A DNA stretch of 64,000 nucleotides from Neofusicoccum parvum (Eukaryota > Ascomycota > Dothideomycetes > Botryosphaeriales > Botryosphaeriaceae), in assembly GCA_020912385.1 (NCBI GenBank), contig CP087216.1:682001-746000 (forward strand), written 5' to 3'. This document shows, one piece after another, positions 21,258-32,415 of the stretch. The notes below the pieces were generated by a model, which did no database searches, was not told the DNA's origin, and saw nothing but the letters and a program-made list of their open reading frames with translations. Positions within the stretch are counted from its first letter, which is position 1. The number at the start of each line of letters is the position of its first letter. The translations under genes were made by a program, and so were the position numbers.

Positions 21258-22544
21258 TTAGTTGCTGTCCGTAGCGATATCCTGGTCTCTCCCGGGCATG
21301 CCGCTGGCCGGCGCCTTGACATCCCCACCATTGATGGAGGTGGCGGCGTCGCCATCGTCGTGATCGTAATCGTCAAGTTGGTGTTCCTCGTGCTCCTCGA
21401 TGTCATCGTCGTCCCGCCGGTTGCTGCTTCGCCTGCTGCCCATGCGGCCCGGGCCCGAGGGGTGCACCGGGCTCGCCAGCGGGCTGACCGCCGGACCGCC
21501 GACTCCAGTGTTCAGGCTGCCCGACAGGCTCTCTGCGCGGCCGTGGCCGTGGAGGCCGCTCCGGATGCTGCCGTTCTCCACCCCCTGCTTGCCGGCGTAG
21601 TAACTGTTCCGCTCCGAGTTCAGCGCCGGCGCGGCGCCCGACGACGAGTACACGCTCGCGCGCTCGGCGCTGGCGACCCCGCCCAGCCCCGGCCGGTTCT
21701 GGTTCTGGTATATGCCGCCGGTCGTGCTTCCGGCGTCGACGTTGCCGCTGAGGACGGAGAGGGGCAGCGACTCGCGGCTACCACCCCACACGGAAGACGG
21801 CGCAAGCGCGCGGACCGAGGCGTTTGTGTCCAGGGAGTTCCGGCGCCGGCGTTTTGACGAGGATGCCAGGGTCATTATCGAGGCGTTGTCGGACAGAATG
21901 TTACCGGCGGTAGCCGCCTGATAAGTGTTGGGGTGGGGCTGCAGATGCGCGGGCACGGCGGAAGCAGGCGAAACGGGGTATTGGTGGGAGAAGTGCACAC
22001 TCTGCGGGTGCAAGGTGTTCTGCGGGGCGGCGGTTGCGGATGCGCCGTTCAGGAAGGCGGAGGGCGCGGTCGATTGTATGGTGGTGAGCGTGGTCGTCAG
22101 GGAGCGCTCCGAATGGTTGGGCGACGAAAAAGTGCTGTTGCCGCCGCCATCGTGAGAGCTCACAGCGCCGCCTCTGGTGTTGCTGGTCTCAGCCTTGGAC
22201 TGCCCTGCGTCCGAGTATATTGTCTCCGGATTTGTCGCGAGCGTCGGTGCGGCTGACTTGGCTGGCTGCTCATTGTCGAGCACGCCGTCCGAGGCGTCCG
22301 AGTCGTAGCTATGCCGGCGCGAGACGGGCTCGGAGAAGGAGAGGTGGCCGTTCGTGGTTCCGCTCGTGGCGGCGGGCGCGGGGCGATGGAGGTGGCCGGA
22401 CTCGGGGTACGGGTTGTTCTTCAAGGTCGCCTTGTTCTTCGACTTGGAGGCCTGGGGGCCGTTCGAGTTCGAGGAGCCCTTCAGGTTCGCGACGCGCTTG
22501 ATCCAGGCGGCGAAGGGCCGGCGGCGGGTGTGACGGTCTTTCAT
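21258..22544 (-). CDS. Conserved low-complexity fungal protein, function unknown
   Basis: Single exon, 428 residues, with ATG at 22544 (MKDRHTRRRPFAAWIKRVAN). The strongly basic N-terminus is the part that I recall as conserved in filamentous ascomycetes. The rest is Ser/Asn/Ala/Gly-rich and probably disordered, with conserved-looking islands (RSLTTTLTTIQST, NILSDNASIMTLASSSKRRRR, SVRALAPSSVWGGSRESLPLSVLS). The C-terminus is acidic (RRDDDDIEEHEEHQLDDYDHDDGD). No membrane segment, catalytic motif or signal peptide is visible, despite channel-like names sometimes given to this family in databases. SxR/RRNS motifs suggest phosphorylation. It is divergent from MLH3 with a 759-base shared upstream region. 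The repeated serine clusters could equally belong to a cell-cortex or signalling scaffold; I cannot decide. Confidence 0.75.
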   Translation of the reverse strand: MKDRHTRRRPFAAWIKRVANLKGSSNSNGPQASKSKNKATLKNNPYPESGHLHRPAPAATSGTTNGHLSFSEPVSRRHSYDSDASDGVLDNEQPAKSAAPTLATNPETIYSDAGQSKAETSNTRGGAVSSHDGGGNSTFSSPNHSERSLTTTLTTIQSTAPSAFLNGASATAAPQNTLHPQSVHFSHQYPVSPASAVPAHLQPHPNTYQAATAGNILSDNASIMTLASSSKRRRRNSLDTNASVRALAPSSVWGGSRESLPLSVLSGNVDAGSTTGGIYQNQNRPGLGGVASAERASVYSSSGAAPALNSERNSYYAGKQGVENGSIRSGLHGHGRAESLSGSLNTGVGGPAVSPLASPVHPSGPGRMGSRRSSNRRDDDDIEEHEEHQLDDYDHDDGDAATSINGGDVKAPASGMPGRDQDIATDSN

Positions 22545-23303
22545 GGCGGGTGAGCAGGGTCAGGCGCAGGTGTAATAATGAGGTGTGCAGGGCCGGATAT
22601 GGACGTGGGCGCCGGGGCGAAGGCGGGTTTAGGCTTACCTTGCGGCCTGGGAGCTGGCTCGGCGGTCGCCATCGCTTGGCACCCCGGTGAGTGACAGTCG
22701 CCGTTGGGAGGATTGCGGCGTGCGTGGAGCGTGTTGGAGGCGGCGGTTCGCCTCAGGTAGCAATGGGGAGACAGGCGTGAGCTGCGCACAGCGAGTCCGT
22801 GACTGTGGCGCCCAGCGGTCGATCCGCATGCAGCCTCGAGCGGCCGGCCTCAGTACGATCGCCAAGACCGCTCCGAGACGCGACACGCGAGACGCTCCTC
22901 CACGGCTCCCCGTCCAGCGCGCAGCATCGCACGGGACGCGCGCCAGGTGGCAGCCTCGGAGCGCTACGCGTTGCGCTGCGCCGCTGCGAGCTGTGCAGAA
23001 AGGGCCCGCCTGGCCGAGCACGCGCAGCCGCGCTGCCAGACCAAGCGCCTGCGCGCGTCTGCGCTTGCGTCATACGCTGAAACATCGTGGACCGTCCCGT
23101 CCTCCAGACGTCGGCCTCTCTGCCCGCCGCCCGCCTGCGAAGCTTCGCGCCGGCCATTTGTCACCTCGCCGCGCACGACTCGCTCCGCCGTCTGTTCTCC
23201 GCCGCGTCTCCGCTGCTCCGCCCCCAACCTGCAGCAGCCGCACGCTGGAGCCTTCTGGACTCCTCGAGCCGACGCCGACGGGCTTCGATGCGCGCTGGTC
23301 TCT
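22545..23303. promoter_or_regulatory. Divergent promoter region
   Basis: GC-rich DNA between two genes transcribed away from each other, the 21258-22544 gene and MLH3. It opens long spurious Arg/Ala frames on both strands but shows no domain. No clear TATA box. Confidence 0.45.
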
Positions 23304-26300
23304 ATGAATCTAGAGCCTCAACATGATGTAGCCCCACGCCAGCCCTCCCAGCGGCCAATCGCGCCCCTGCCCCCGGACGTGGTTGCCCAGATAAAATCTT
23401 CGACTGCAATCACGAGCCTCGCCACCGTGATTCTGGGCCTCATCGAGAATTCGCTTGATGCCGGCGCAGCCCGGGTCGAGGTCACAGTGGATGCTCGGCG
23501 GGGCGGCTGCACGGTAGAGGACGATGGCTTTGGGATTCCTCCTCCGGAATTCACAGTGGAGGGTGGCCTTGGGAAGCCGTACTGTATGCCTCCTCCACGC
23601 CTTGCCGGCTGTCTCACACTCACATCAGCCAGGCACCTCTAAGCACGACAGTGCTGATCCTGTGTATGGCCGTCATGGAACATTTCTCGCGTCTCTTGCC
23701 GCCTTGTCCGTCTTGACTGTCACGTCGCATCACTGCATCCATCGGTCACACAATACCGTTACTCTGCATCGATCCCAGGTCATCTCTCGTCAGATCCCTG
23801 CTCCTCGACAGCAGGAGCTCAGCTTCCGTGACCATGGAACTCGCGTCACCGTCAGAGACCTTTTTGGCAGCATGCCGGTTCGCGTGAAGCAGCGTGCCAC
23901 CGTGCTCGAGGACCGAGGCGAGCAAGAGCGGCAATGGGAGTCCCTCAAGAAGCTTATCACAGGATTGCTACTTGCGTGGGACGATCCAGTATCTCTTCGT
24001 CTTCGAGATGCTGAAAATAGCAGGTCTCTTGTATTGCATGCAAACCGTAAGCAGCCCGTCTCATTGACGGAGAAAATTCCCGGCAATGAGAGGAAAGTGC
24101 ATGCTGCGCTACGTCCCCTCATGGCTACATTGTCTCAAGCCTCGTATATCACGCCTGACGAGTGGAGCTCGTGGGTACCTGCTTCTGCTTCGACAAATTC
24201 CATATCGATCAAGGGCGCCATTTCGGTGGACCCTGCTCCGAGCAAGTCTATCCAATTTCTCTCAATAGGCATCAAGCCCATTTTCTCCGACGAAGGTCAT
24301 AATGAGCTCTTCGACGAAGTCAATCGTCTGTTCAGCAGCTCCAGCTTCGGCGCAATCGAAGATGACAACGATCTCGATGAATGGGAAAAAGAACGCCGGA
24401 TACATGACAAACGATACAAAACGGACGGACCAACGAATAAGCAGCTCAGAGGAGGTAGAAAGAGCATTGACAGGTGGCCGAAGTTTTGTTTGCGCATCCG
24501 AATTGCCGATAATAATGGCAATGTCGATGACATTCTCGGATCCGAGTCCAAGCTCCATTCAATCTTGGAAGTTCTGCGAGCTATGATTACTCAATGGCTC
24601 CAAGTACACCATTTCCGACTTCGCACTCGCCAGCCTAGAAAGATGGGAAGCCGACCGGAATCTGTCTCAAGTCGTGCTTCAACACCCGCATCGCAAGACC
24701 AAGACGAGTTGCAGCCACACCATGAATCCACTGAGGTAGCAGAGACCATGCTTTCAACAGGTCGGAAGCGAAAGAGGACCAGCAGAAATTCAATCAAAGC
24801 CAAAGCCGAAATTAACTCGGGCGATGCGCTAATACCCAGCGATTGGAGTAAGATCAAGAGTGGAAAATCAGCATTCTACGGGAATATATGGAGCTCAAAA
24901 GGGGCATCATCAGCGCCGTCTGCAGATCAGCCTAATTCTCAAACTGCATCAGCTACTGTTTCAGGGCCCGGTTCGGCCCGCGCATTGCCTGACCAAGGCG
25001 GAATTGCTTCCACGTTCTTCCAGACAACCCCCATAATGCCGGGCGAGCTTGGGTCTCTTCGCCCCTCGCTCACAAGTTCAGAGGTCCCTGATATTGGGCG
25101 CCAGTCGGAGCACAATGAAACAAATGTTGGGTCTTCCGAAGGATCAGGCCAAGATGTTCCAATGAAGTGGACTGATCCGCACACGAGGGAAACTTACCAT
25201 GTTAACCCTCGTACGGGAATCGTTATCAATCAAGATGTGCGACAATCAAAACCGGCACCGTCCGGATCCTCGAGAGTCCCTGCGAGTATTGCAACGACAT
25301 TCAAGAAGTCTTTGAGTTTGTCGCGAAGACCTGAGAGCGCTCCCAGCGCTAGTGGGAAGAGATGGCTAGATGACTTCCTGGCTGGATGGGACAACCCTGT
25401 CTTCCGCCCGCAGACCTCAGCGATACCTCAAGTGAACCTCCATGGTTTCAGCAGCGAAGCAAATGGGCTTTTCCATGGCCGCAACGGGCACTGTTCTCAC
25501 ACGGACATTAAGGAGGCGTTCGCTGAAGCTTCTGGTCTCGAAGGAAATAAACTCTCAAAGCAAGCACTCAGAAAGGCCGAGGTGGTGGCCCAAGTTGACA
25601 AGAAGTTTATTCTGGCCGTCATGGAAGCAACAAGCCCAGCCGCTGCAGCCGTTCCAGAACGCGCGACGACTCAGCCTAAGCGGCTGCTCGTAATCATTGA
25701 CCAGCATGCGGCCGACGAGCGTTGCCGGGTAGAGGAGCTGTATGCTGAGCTATGTTTACCCAATCCGCACGAAGATGTGGAATGCCGCTCCAACCTCGGT
25801 CACATGTCAAGCATCAAGACGAGCGTCATCGCTGACGCTCTCTATTTTGAGATCTCGGTCCAAGAGGGGCACCTTTTGGACTTGTATGCGGGGTACTTTG
25901 CCGATTGGGGCATCGTCTACGACATCAACAGATCGGGCCCTCGACACATTCTCGTGGTCAGAACACTACCGCCGGGCGTGTCAGAGCGATGTCAAGCGGA
26001 CCCGAAGCTGGTGCTCTCACTCCTTCGCTCCGAGGCTTGGAAGCTAGCGGAAGACCGCACGCAAGCGTCGGCGGCCGCTGCCCGGCGCGCAAACAAGCCC
26101 GCCGCGGCGGGACACGGATCGATAAACACTACGGCAGAGCCGCATTTCTGGCTCGCTGCAATCGGCTCGTGCCCGCAGGGCATTTTGGAGCTGCTCAACT
26201 CGCGGGCGTGCAGGAGCGCCATCATGTTCAACGACGCGCTGTCGGCGGCGCAGTGCGAGGAGCTTGTCGCGCGGCTGGCGGGGTGTGCGTTCCCTTTCCA

Positions 26301-26520
26301 GTGCGCGCACGGCAGGCCCAGCATGGTGCCGCTGGTCGACCTGGGAACCGCGGTGGATCACGGGGAAGACGAGACCTCCAAAGACCCCGGGTATGATGTG
26401 GCCGGGGGCCTGGGGGGCTTTGGAGGGTCTGGTGCGGCAGGTGGGCAAGCGGATGAGAAAAGCGGGTTTGTGGAGGCGTTTAAACGCTGGCGTCAGGCAG
26501 ATGGGGCGCAAACGCAGTGA
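23304..26520 (+). CDS. MLH3: DNA mismatch repair/meiotic endonuclease subunit MLH3
   Basis: Two exons, 23304-23583 and 23633-26520 (49-nt intron, GTATGC...CAGCCAG), 1055 residues. Splicing restores the MutL signature GKPYC-TSKH. The N-terminal GHKL ATPase is intact: ENSLDAGA (metal/ATP site), DDGFGIP, and GTRVTVRDLFGSMPVRVKQR (motif of the MutL transducer region). Residues ~370-700 are a disordered linker. The C-terminal part has the endonuclease motif DQHAADERCRVE at ~783-794, fitting DQHA-x2-E-x4-E, and the late CAHGRPSMVPL motif near 985. With MLH1, MLH3 forms MutL-gamma, which nicks DNA to resolve meiotic crossovers and also acts in mismatch repair. All catalytic motifs look intact. The start is the first in-frame ATG before the conserved IAPLPPDVVAQI segment. 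Confidence 0.93.
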
Positions 26521-28235
26521 AGTACTGGTACGGGTGCATACCTTGCAACGCCGCCTGCGTGCGGCGCGGGTGCGGGTATGCAGCGCTAATTGGGCGGGCG
26601 GCGCTGCAGGCGGGCTGGTCAAGTGTCTGGGGGCATGGGGGCTTTCTTCACAGCGTCGCCGCCGACGTGGGTGGTGAGTGGTGAGGTGCGAGCGAGCAGG
26701 ATACCCAGCACGGGGAACGCAGGAGCTGCATCCACCAACGATAGCGGACGCCGGCGTGGACGGGCACACGGGACGATCTAGCGCAGCAGGCGGGCGCGGG
26801 CTGGGCGGCGTGATTGGCCGGGGCCATCAGGGTGGGAGATCGCATCCGCTCGCCTTCCGCAAGTCGGCGTATTTTCCATGGCCAAATACGGCCGGGCGTG
26901 TGGAGGCTGCGTGCGGACGTGGATGCGGATGCGGATGCGTTGTGCTGGAGCTTGACGCACGAAGGTTTGCGGAGCAACAAGAGCGGTGGACGACGGTGCA
27001 GGAGGGCGAAAGTGGAGTGCGTCAAGCTGGCATCAGCGCGCCGGACAGAAGCGCGACGGCGCTGGCCACGGCTAGCAGAAAGCTTGCGACGAGTCGGCAG
27101 CAGTCTGAGGTTGAGGGCGCCGTGTGGGCGCCTTTTGGGTGCTAGCAGCGGCATAAAGCGTCGCAGCAGCGAGACGCCGCCGGTCACGACTGCAGCACGG
27201 AATTGAGTTTCAAACGCGCGTTTTGAGGGCCTGAGGCCGATGCCAGCTATCTCGTATCCACTTTTATGACATGGCTGCCGAGCTGCACAGCGCTGGGCGC
27301 AGCGGCGTGCGGCGGCGCGGGTGCGCGAGGCCGCGCTCCGCGGGGGGGAATGCTGCGGCAGGCGGCCCAGCAACACCAGGCGGGCGTGCCTGCGCCGCAC
27401 GCAGCGGCGCGTGGGCAGGGCGAGGTTGCCGGAGGGCTGCCATTCCGTGTTCTCGAAGCTCGTCAATCGCAGCCAGGGCGACATCGACACCAGCAGCTAG
27501 CGCACGGCCCACGCAATTGGCCCCCTGAGCGGCCCAATGGCGTTGCCGCGTCGCCGCTAGCCCTCGCGCCCGCCTGGCCCGGATCCCTGCCCCAGCCCAG
27601 CATCGGCGTCCGAGAGCGCGCTGGCCGCTCATCTCCAGCTGCCATCCCATCTCTCTTCCCAAACCCTCCCGCAGCAGCAGCAATCGTCGCCGCGCAACGA
27701 CACCTGTTCCCTCACGCTCCCCGCCACCCCGTGCCCCCCAGCAGCGTTCCTTCTGCCAGGCGCGCCGTTTATTTTGCATTTGCCGCGCCCAGCGTAATCC
27801 GCGGCCGTCCCCGTTTTCTCCCGCCATCGCGCCCGCGCGCCCCAGGCCCCCAGAGCGAGAGCTCGCCCTGCTGAGAGGGAGCTCTGTCCTCCGGCCAAGC
27901 AGCACGACCGCAGCTTTCCCGCCCACCGTGTTGGCCACGCCGCCCGCCGCCCACCACCCACACTGCACGCTGCACCAGCAACCGGCCCTTCTCTTCTCTC
28001 CACTCTTTGGCGATCTGCGCCCAGCAACTTTAATACCTAAGCTCCCTCTTGCCCCCCTACGTGCGCGCTGCCTCGCAACCCGCCCGCTGCCGAGACATCG
28101 TCACCGCTTTGCGACACCCAACGTCGCGTCGCGCAACCACCGCACCCGCGCTCACCAACCCGCCCCCCACGCCCACCAACGCTGCTCACGCCTTCAGATG
28201 ACCGTTGCATCGCGGTCGCATCCCCCTCACTCGCC
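26521..28235. other. GC-rich intergenic region
   Basis: MLH3 3' flank and a long upstream region of the AHC1-like gene. Very GC-rich, with many overlapping Arg/Ala/Gly frames on both strands and no domain. The last ~450 bases are C-rich and pyrimidine-rich, likely promoter and leader. Confidence 0.4.
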
Positions 28236-30209
28236 ATGCATTCGGTCTTCCGCCTACCATGGAGCACCGAGAACCCGGCTATGGACAAGGCCCAGTTCCA
28301 CCAGGTCCCGAAGCAACGGCCCGTCGTCGACATCCCGCTGCTGAGCAAGCTGAAGCGGAAGCGGACCGACAGCCCGGAGCCCTGCCCGCCTGCGTACAGC
28401 TCGCAGCACGTCGCGAAGAAGTGGAAGTACGCCAACGGCAGCGAGGTGCGCCCCGTGGTTGAGATAGGGAAGCCTGACCGACCCGCGGTGGATGCGCCAA
28501 CGCCCGCGCCTGCGCCCACGTCCTTGCCACGTGTGAAGAGCTCGGGGAAGCCCAGCGACGCGTCCGCGCCTGGAACCGGGGCGAAGCCGCTGCAAATCAA
28601 GCTGGAAGACGCGGCTTCGACGCCTGCGCTGAACCCGCCTCCGACCTCGCAGCCAAGCGCCCCGGCCCAGGAGGAGCAGTCGGCAGCACCGTCGAGCGCT
28701 CTCGAGGTGGACCCGACCGCGTACAGCCCGCTGCAACAGGCGATCGAGACGCACTTCAACCAGGAGATCCTGCTCAAGCACAACGAGCTTCGTTTGATTG
28801 AGCAGGAGCTCGCGAAGTGCCAGGTCGCGCTGGAGCAGATCCGCCGCTGTCAGCTGATTCCGTATCCTGGAACGGATGCGGCGTCTACGGACGTCAGTTG
28901 CGGCGTGGGCCCTGCGCTGCAGCCTCGGCATGGCTTTACGACGCCGGAGCAGCCTGCGCCCTGGGGCGTGACGGACGGCCCGTACAGTCGCCACTACGCG
29001 AAATGGCTCATTCCGGATCCCAAGTTCGACTCTGTATCGGTTGCGAGCCTGCACTCTGGTGGCCGCGCGCACTCTGGCCTATCCGAGGGACGCGCGACTC
29101 GGGGAAGCCTAGCCGAGCTGCCGATGGCTGGAAAATCGCGATCGTCACGTGCTTCCGCCGGATCGAAGCTCCAAGCTCTGGGCGACCCGTCGGCTCCCAA
29201 GATCGATCCCTTGCTGCACAAGCGCTCGACCGACGGCAAGTGGGTGCGCCTGTTCTGCCACCATCCCGACTGCCGCCACAGCAACTTTTCGAACACGCAG
29301 GGCTTCCTCAACCACTGTCGCATCAAGCACAACCAGAAGTTCGAGAGCCACGACCAGGCTGCCGTCGAGTGCGGTATTCCGGTCGACGTCAACGAGCTGG
29401 GTGTTGTGCTGCCTAACAGCGAGGCCTCTCCCTCGACCCCTGCTGCCGCTGCTGCCCCTAATCTCAACGGACCTTTCGTGCATCCCCTGATCAAGTCGAA
29501 TCCCCCCACCAAATCAAAGCCGCTGCCCCCACGTGCGTTGCCGAAGAAGGATGCGCCTGTCTCTTCCGAAAGTGTGCAGACCCCGGTCGCCAAGCCCAAG
29601 CTGCCAAGCTCGTTCGTTCCCTCGCCGCAAACACCCATGTTAAACGCTCTGCTTCAAAGGCAGGGCTTTGCCGGTGATTTGAACCAGCTCGTCGACTTTG
29701 CTCGCACAAAGGTTGACCTGGTTGAAATGGACACCGAGGAAAGCGACGACGATGCCGAGCGATCTCCGGTCAAGGCGCCGAAGTCTACCGCTTCCGTCAA
29801 GAAGGGCTCTGACGCAAGCCTTCGTGGCAGTGGGCCGCCGCTCAGCCGTCTTCCGGCACGCGGCGGCATGGCACCGGCTTCCCTCGCAACCACTGGTCTG
29901 CATCCGGCTTCCGGCGCTCCGCCACGGCTCCAGCACAGCAGCAGTTCTGCGAGCAGCACTGCTGGTGGTAACCTGGAGTCTCCGACAATGGAGCTGAGCC
30001 CGCACACTCTCGATTCGGCGCCTGGACTCGTTACGGACCACGAGGACGACGATGACGATGAGGAGGATGGCGGCAGTGTGACGATGCGGGATGAGGACTA
30101 TGGAGTTGACAACGTTGTCGTTGAGGATGGAAGTGATGTTGAGAGAGACGCAAGGAGAGCAAAGAGTGTTGAGGGTTTTGTTCCCAAAGCCGGCTCGTCG
30201 AGGAAGTGA
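28236..30209 (+). CDS. AHC1: AHC1-like subunit of the ADA histone acetyltransferase complex
   Basis: Single exon, 657 residues, with ATG at 28236 (MHSVFRLPW); a second in-frame ATG at 28281 is an alternative start. Features in order: a basic KLKRKR motif near 38-43; a Pro/Ala-rich linker; a conserved coiled coil at about 165-205 (QQAIETHFNQEILLKHNELR, then ELAKCQVALEQIRR); a KWLIPDPKFDS motif; an atypical C2H2 zinc finger at about 337-366 (FCHHPDC then NFSNTQGFLNHCRIKH); and a long disordered acidic tail (DHEDDDDDEEDGG). The coiled coil plus this zinc finger is, from memory, the hallmark of fungal AHC1-type proteins. These tie the Gcn5 acetyltransferase module into the ADA complex on chromatin. 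Assignment rests on motif recognition. Confidence 0.8.
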   Translation: MHSVFRLPWSTENPAMDKAQFHQVPKQRPVVDIPLLSKLKRKRTDSPEPCPPAYSSQHVAKKWKYANGSEVRPVVEIGKPDRPAVDAPTPAPAPTSLPRVKSSGKPSDASAPGTGAKPLQIKLEDAASTPALNPPPTSQPSAPAQEEQSAAPSSALEVDPTAYSPLQQAIETHFNQEILLKHNELRLIEQELAKCQVALEQIRRCQLIPYPGTDAASTDVSCGVGPALQPRHGFTTPEQPAPWGVTDGPYSRHYAKWLIPDPKFDSVSVASLHSGGRAHSGLSEGRATRGSLAELPMAGKSRSSRASAGSKLQALGDPSAPKIDPLLHKRSTDGKWVRLFCHHPDCRHSNFSNTQGFLNHCRIKHNQKFESHDQAAVECGIPVDVNELGVVLPNSEASPSTPAAAAAPNLNGPFVHPLIKSNPPTKSKPLPPRALPKKDAPVSSESVQTPVAKPKLPSSFVPSPQTPMLNALLQRQGFAGDLNQLVDFARTKVDLVEMDTEESDDDAERSPVKAPKSTASVKKGSDASLRGSGPPLSRLPARGGMAPASLATTGLHPASGAPPRLQHSSSSASSTAGGNLESPTMELSPHTLDSAPGLVTDHEDDDDDEEDGGSVTMRDEDYGVDNVVVEDGSDVERDARRAKSVEGFVPKAGSSRK

Positions 30210-32415
30210 GCGTTTAAAAGAAAAACGACACGGCCACCGCTCTCGCCGCCAGAAGACTTCAAAGACAAAGAGGCCCGAGCGCTGCGTGTCTGAATAATTA
30301 CGGATGAGTTGGAGACGCATCGAAAGATTGCTCTCGATATAATATTTTTCCCGCTGTTCCCTGCCAATGCTCTTCCGTTTCGGGAAGAGCGGTTTCCTCT
30401 TTTATTTTTCTCCCTTATCGTTCTCATACAGATACCTCTTTTTCTTCGATTCAAGGCGGGGAAAATTGGGAAAGTAGTATGCGGTTCGCGGGGTTGAAGA
30501 TGAAAAAAGCTGGCTCTCTTCCGCCTTTGAATTTTTTGACCTTAGGCGCTGGACTTGTTAGGAGGCGGCTGCAATGGCCTTTGTTGGTTCTTTCTACTCT
30601 TGCATGAACACTTTCCGTTTTTGTGTTTTTGTCTCAACAAATCCCCCTGTCGCGCTACATGTTTACGTCTTTCTGACTGTTTTTGAGCAATGTTTTTTCC
30701 CGCAAGCAACGAACCATGAAAAGATTATAAACTCCCTACTCTTGTTTTTCTATTTTTGTGTTTTGCCGTTTTTCTTCCCGCGCGCACACTACAACACACA
30801 ACAAACCCGACTATCCACCTGTCCGAATACCTATCTGTACTCTCCTTCTCGTCCTTCCTGCATCCCGGGTCCTGGAAATGGGCTTGGGGCGGGAGCAGAC
30901 GGGGAAGGGAGCTTCTACCTTGTTCTTTATCCTTTCTCCTCCCTTCCGAATCCTTTTTCTTTCCGTGTATCCATACGTGTGTGTAGTGTGTCATTGTTTC
31001 AAGCGTTGGCGTCGGGGCTTGGTGCGTAAGGATGGACGGACGGACGGATGGATGGATGGGCGGACGAATGGAAGAACGGAAATTGTTGGGGCTGGAATGG
31101 GTGGGTGGGAATGGTTGGCTGTGTGTTGCAGCTGCTGCGACGGGAAAATAAAGACGTGATGACGGGATTGACGGTTGGGTGGTTGGGTCGGTTGGTGGGA
31201 CGGACGATGGATACGGATCTCTTTTTCTCTTCTCCTCTTTTCTCTTACACCTACCTCTCCTCCCATATACACACATACTCCCTCGTCGAAACCTTTTAGC
31301 GCTTTAAAGAATAAAAATCACTTTCGACTAAAGACTATTGCAAGGATATCTTTTTTTTCTCTTGTACGGATAGGATAGGATAGATTAAGATGAGACGGTG
31401 GTCGCTTTTGGTTTTTTAGAGCTTTGTACGATGAGTGAAACTTGCCTTGGGTGATGCTTGCGTCGTAGTGTTCAAAGATGTTCACGTTGGAAGACGTAGT
31501 GATCGTGTTGTGAGAGCTTCTGAGATTCTGGTGATGTTTCTCTCACTCTGTAACAGCCGTCTGCTGGCAATCGGGCTATGCAACGTTTCCCACATCCGCA
31601 AAGTCTGTTTACACACGTCTTGATCGAGATCTGGGCCTGTCTTGCGCCGATGTTCGCAAGTCGCACTACTTGCTCACTCCACTGCGGCCTACCCGCGACT
31701 AACTGCCTCAGTGGCATGACCGCCGCACGCGCACGTTTGGGGTGCTCCTCCGGAGTAGCTTACGTACTGCCTCGTATCGCTGCGGAGAGGAGCGGAAGGG
31801 GGTATCGGCAATCGTCGGGAGCGTTGGGGCCGGCACCGGAGCCCGGATCGGACCGCTCCCATTACCAGTATTCGTTATTCACCGATCACCAGATACCTGC
31901 TGCTCGCTCTTTTGCTTCTTGTCTGCTATCGCGCATGCTTGTGCAGCAATCATCCAATACTCGGCCGAAGTCCTGGCCGCGGTTGCCGGTGGAGACGGGG
32001 AAGGCGGGCCAGCTGCCATCGTTCCGATTACGCTGGTTTGTCGGCCGGAGGACGGAGAGTGGATGGAGCTAGCTTGGGGGCCGGGAAGTAGAGGCGGTAG
32101 CTCTGTCAGAAAAATCCCCTGCCGCTTGACCAGAGGTGGCGCCTATCCGGAAGATTCGGTTGCTCCAAGGGTGACTAAGCCAGGCTATATGGATTTTCTT
32201 AATCAGGCCTTTGGCGTTTCGAATATTGCAGCAGGCGTATCCCGCAAAAGGATAGCATTGATTACCGTAGGGGCTGGTTGGGAGAATGTGTCTGCCAGGA
32301 CGAGGGACAATGACTTCCGTTTTGGTAATTCAAAGGTTGCTGCCTGCAGGGCTGTGCTGATCCTAAAGGCTTGACAACTCACGCCTCGACTTTGCAAGGT
32401 GTCAAATACGACCAG
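30210..32415. other. Intergenic region, no supported gene
   Basis: Begins with the 3' flank of the AHC1-like gene, which is T-rich (30340-30800). A frame at about 31742-32374 (plus) lacks a recognisable domain and a convincing start, so it is not annotated. Confidence 0.4.
31030..31072 (+). repeat. GGAC/GGAT microsatellite
   Basis: Imperfect tetranucleotide run (GGAC, GGAT units with GGGC interruption) in non-coding DNA. Confidence 0.7.

Noticed and set aside
26648..27490. 280-codon minus-strand frame in GC-rich DNA
   Set aside because: Arg/Ala/Ser composition of a chance frame; overlapped by equally long plus-strand frames and no domain.
31742..32374. 210-codon plus-strand frame before the HET gene
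   Set aside because: No domain, odd composition and no convincing start; not joined to the HET frame by visible splice sites.
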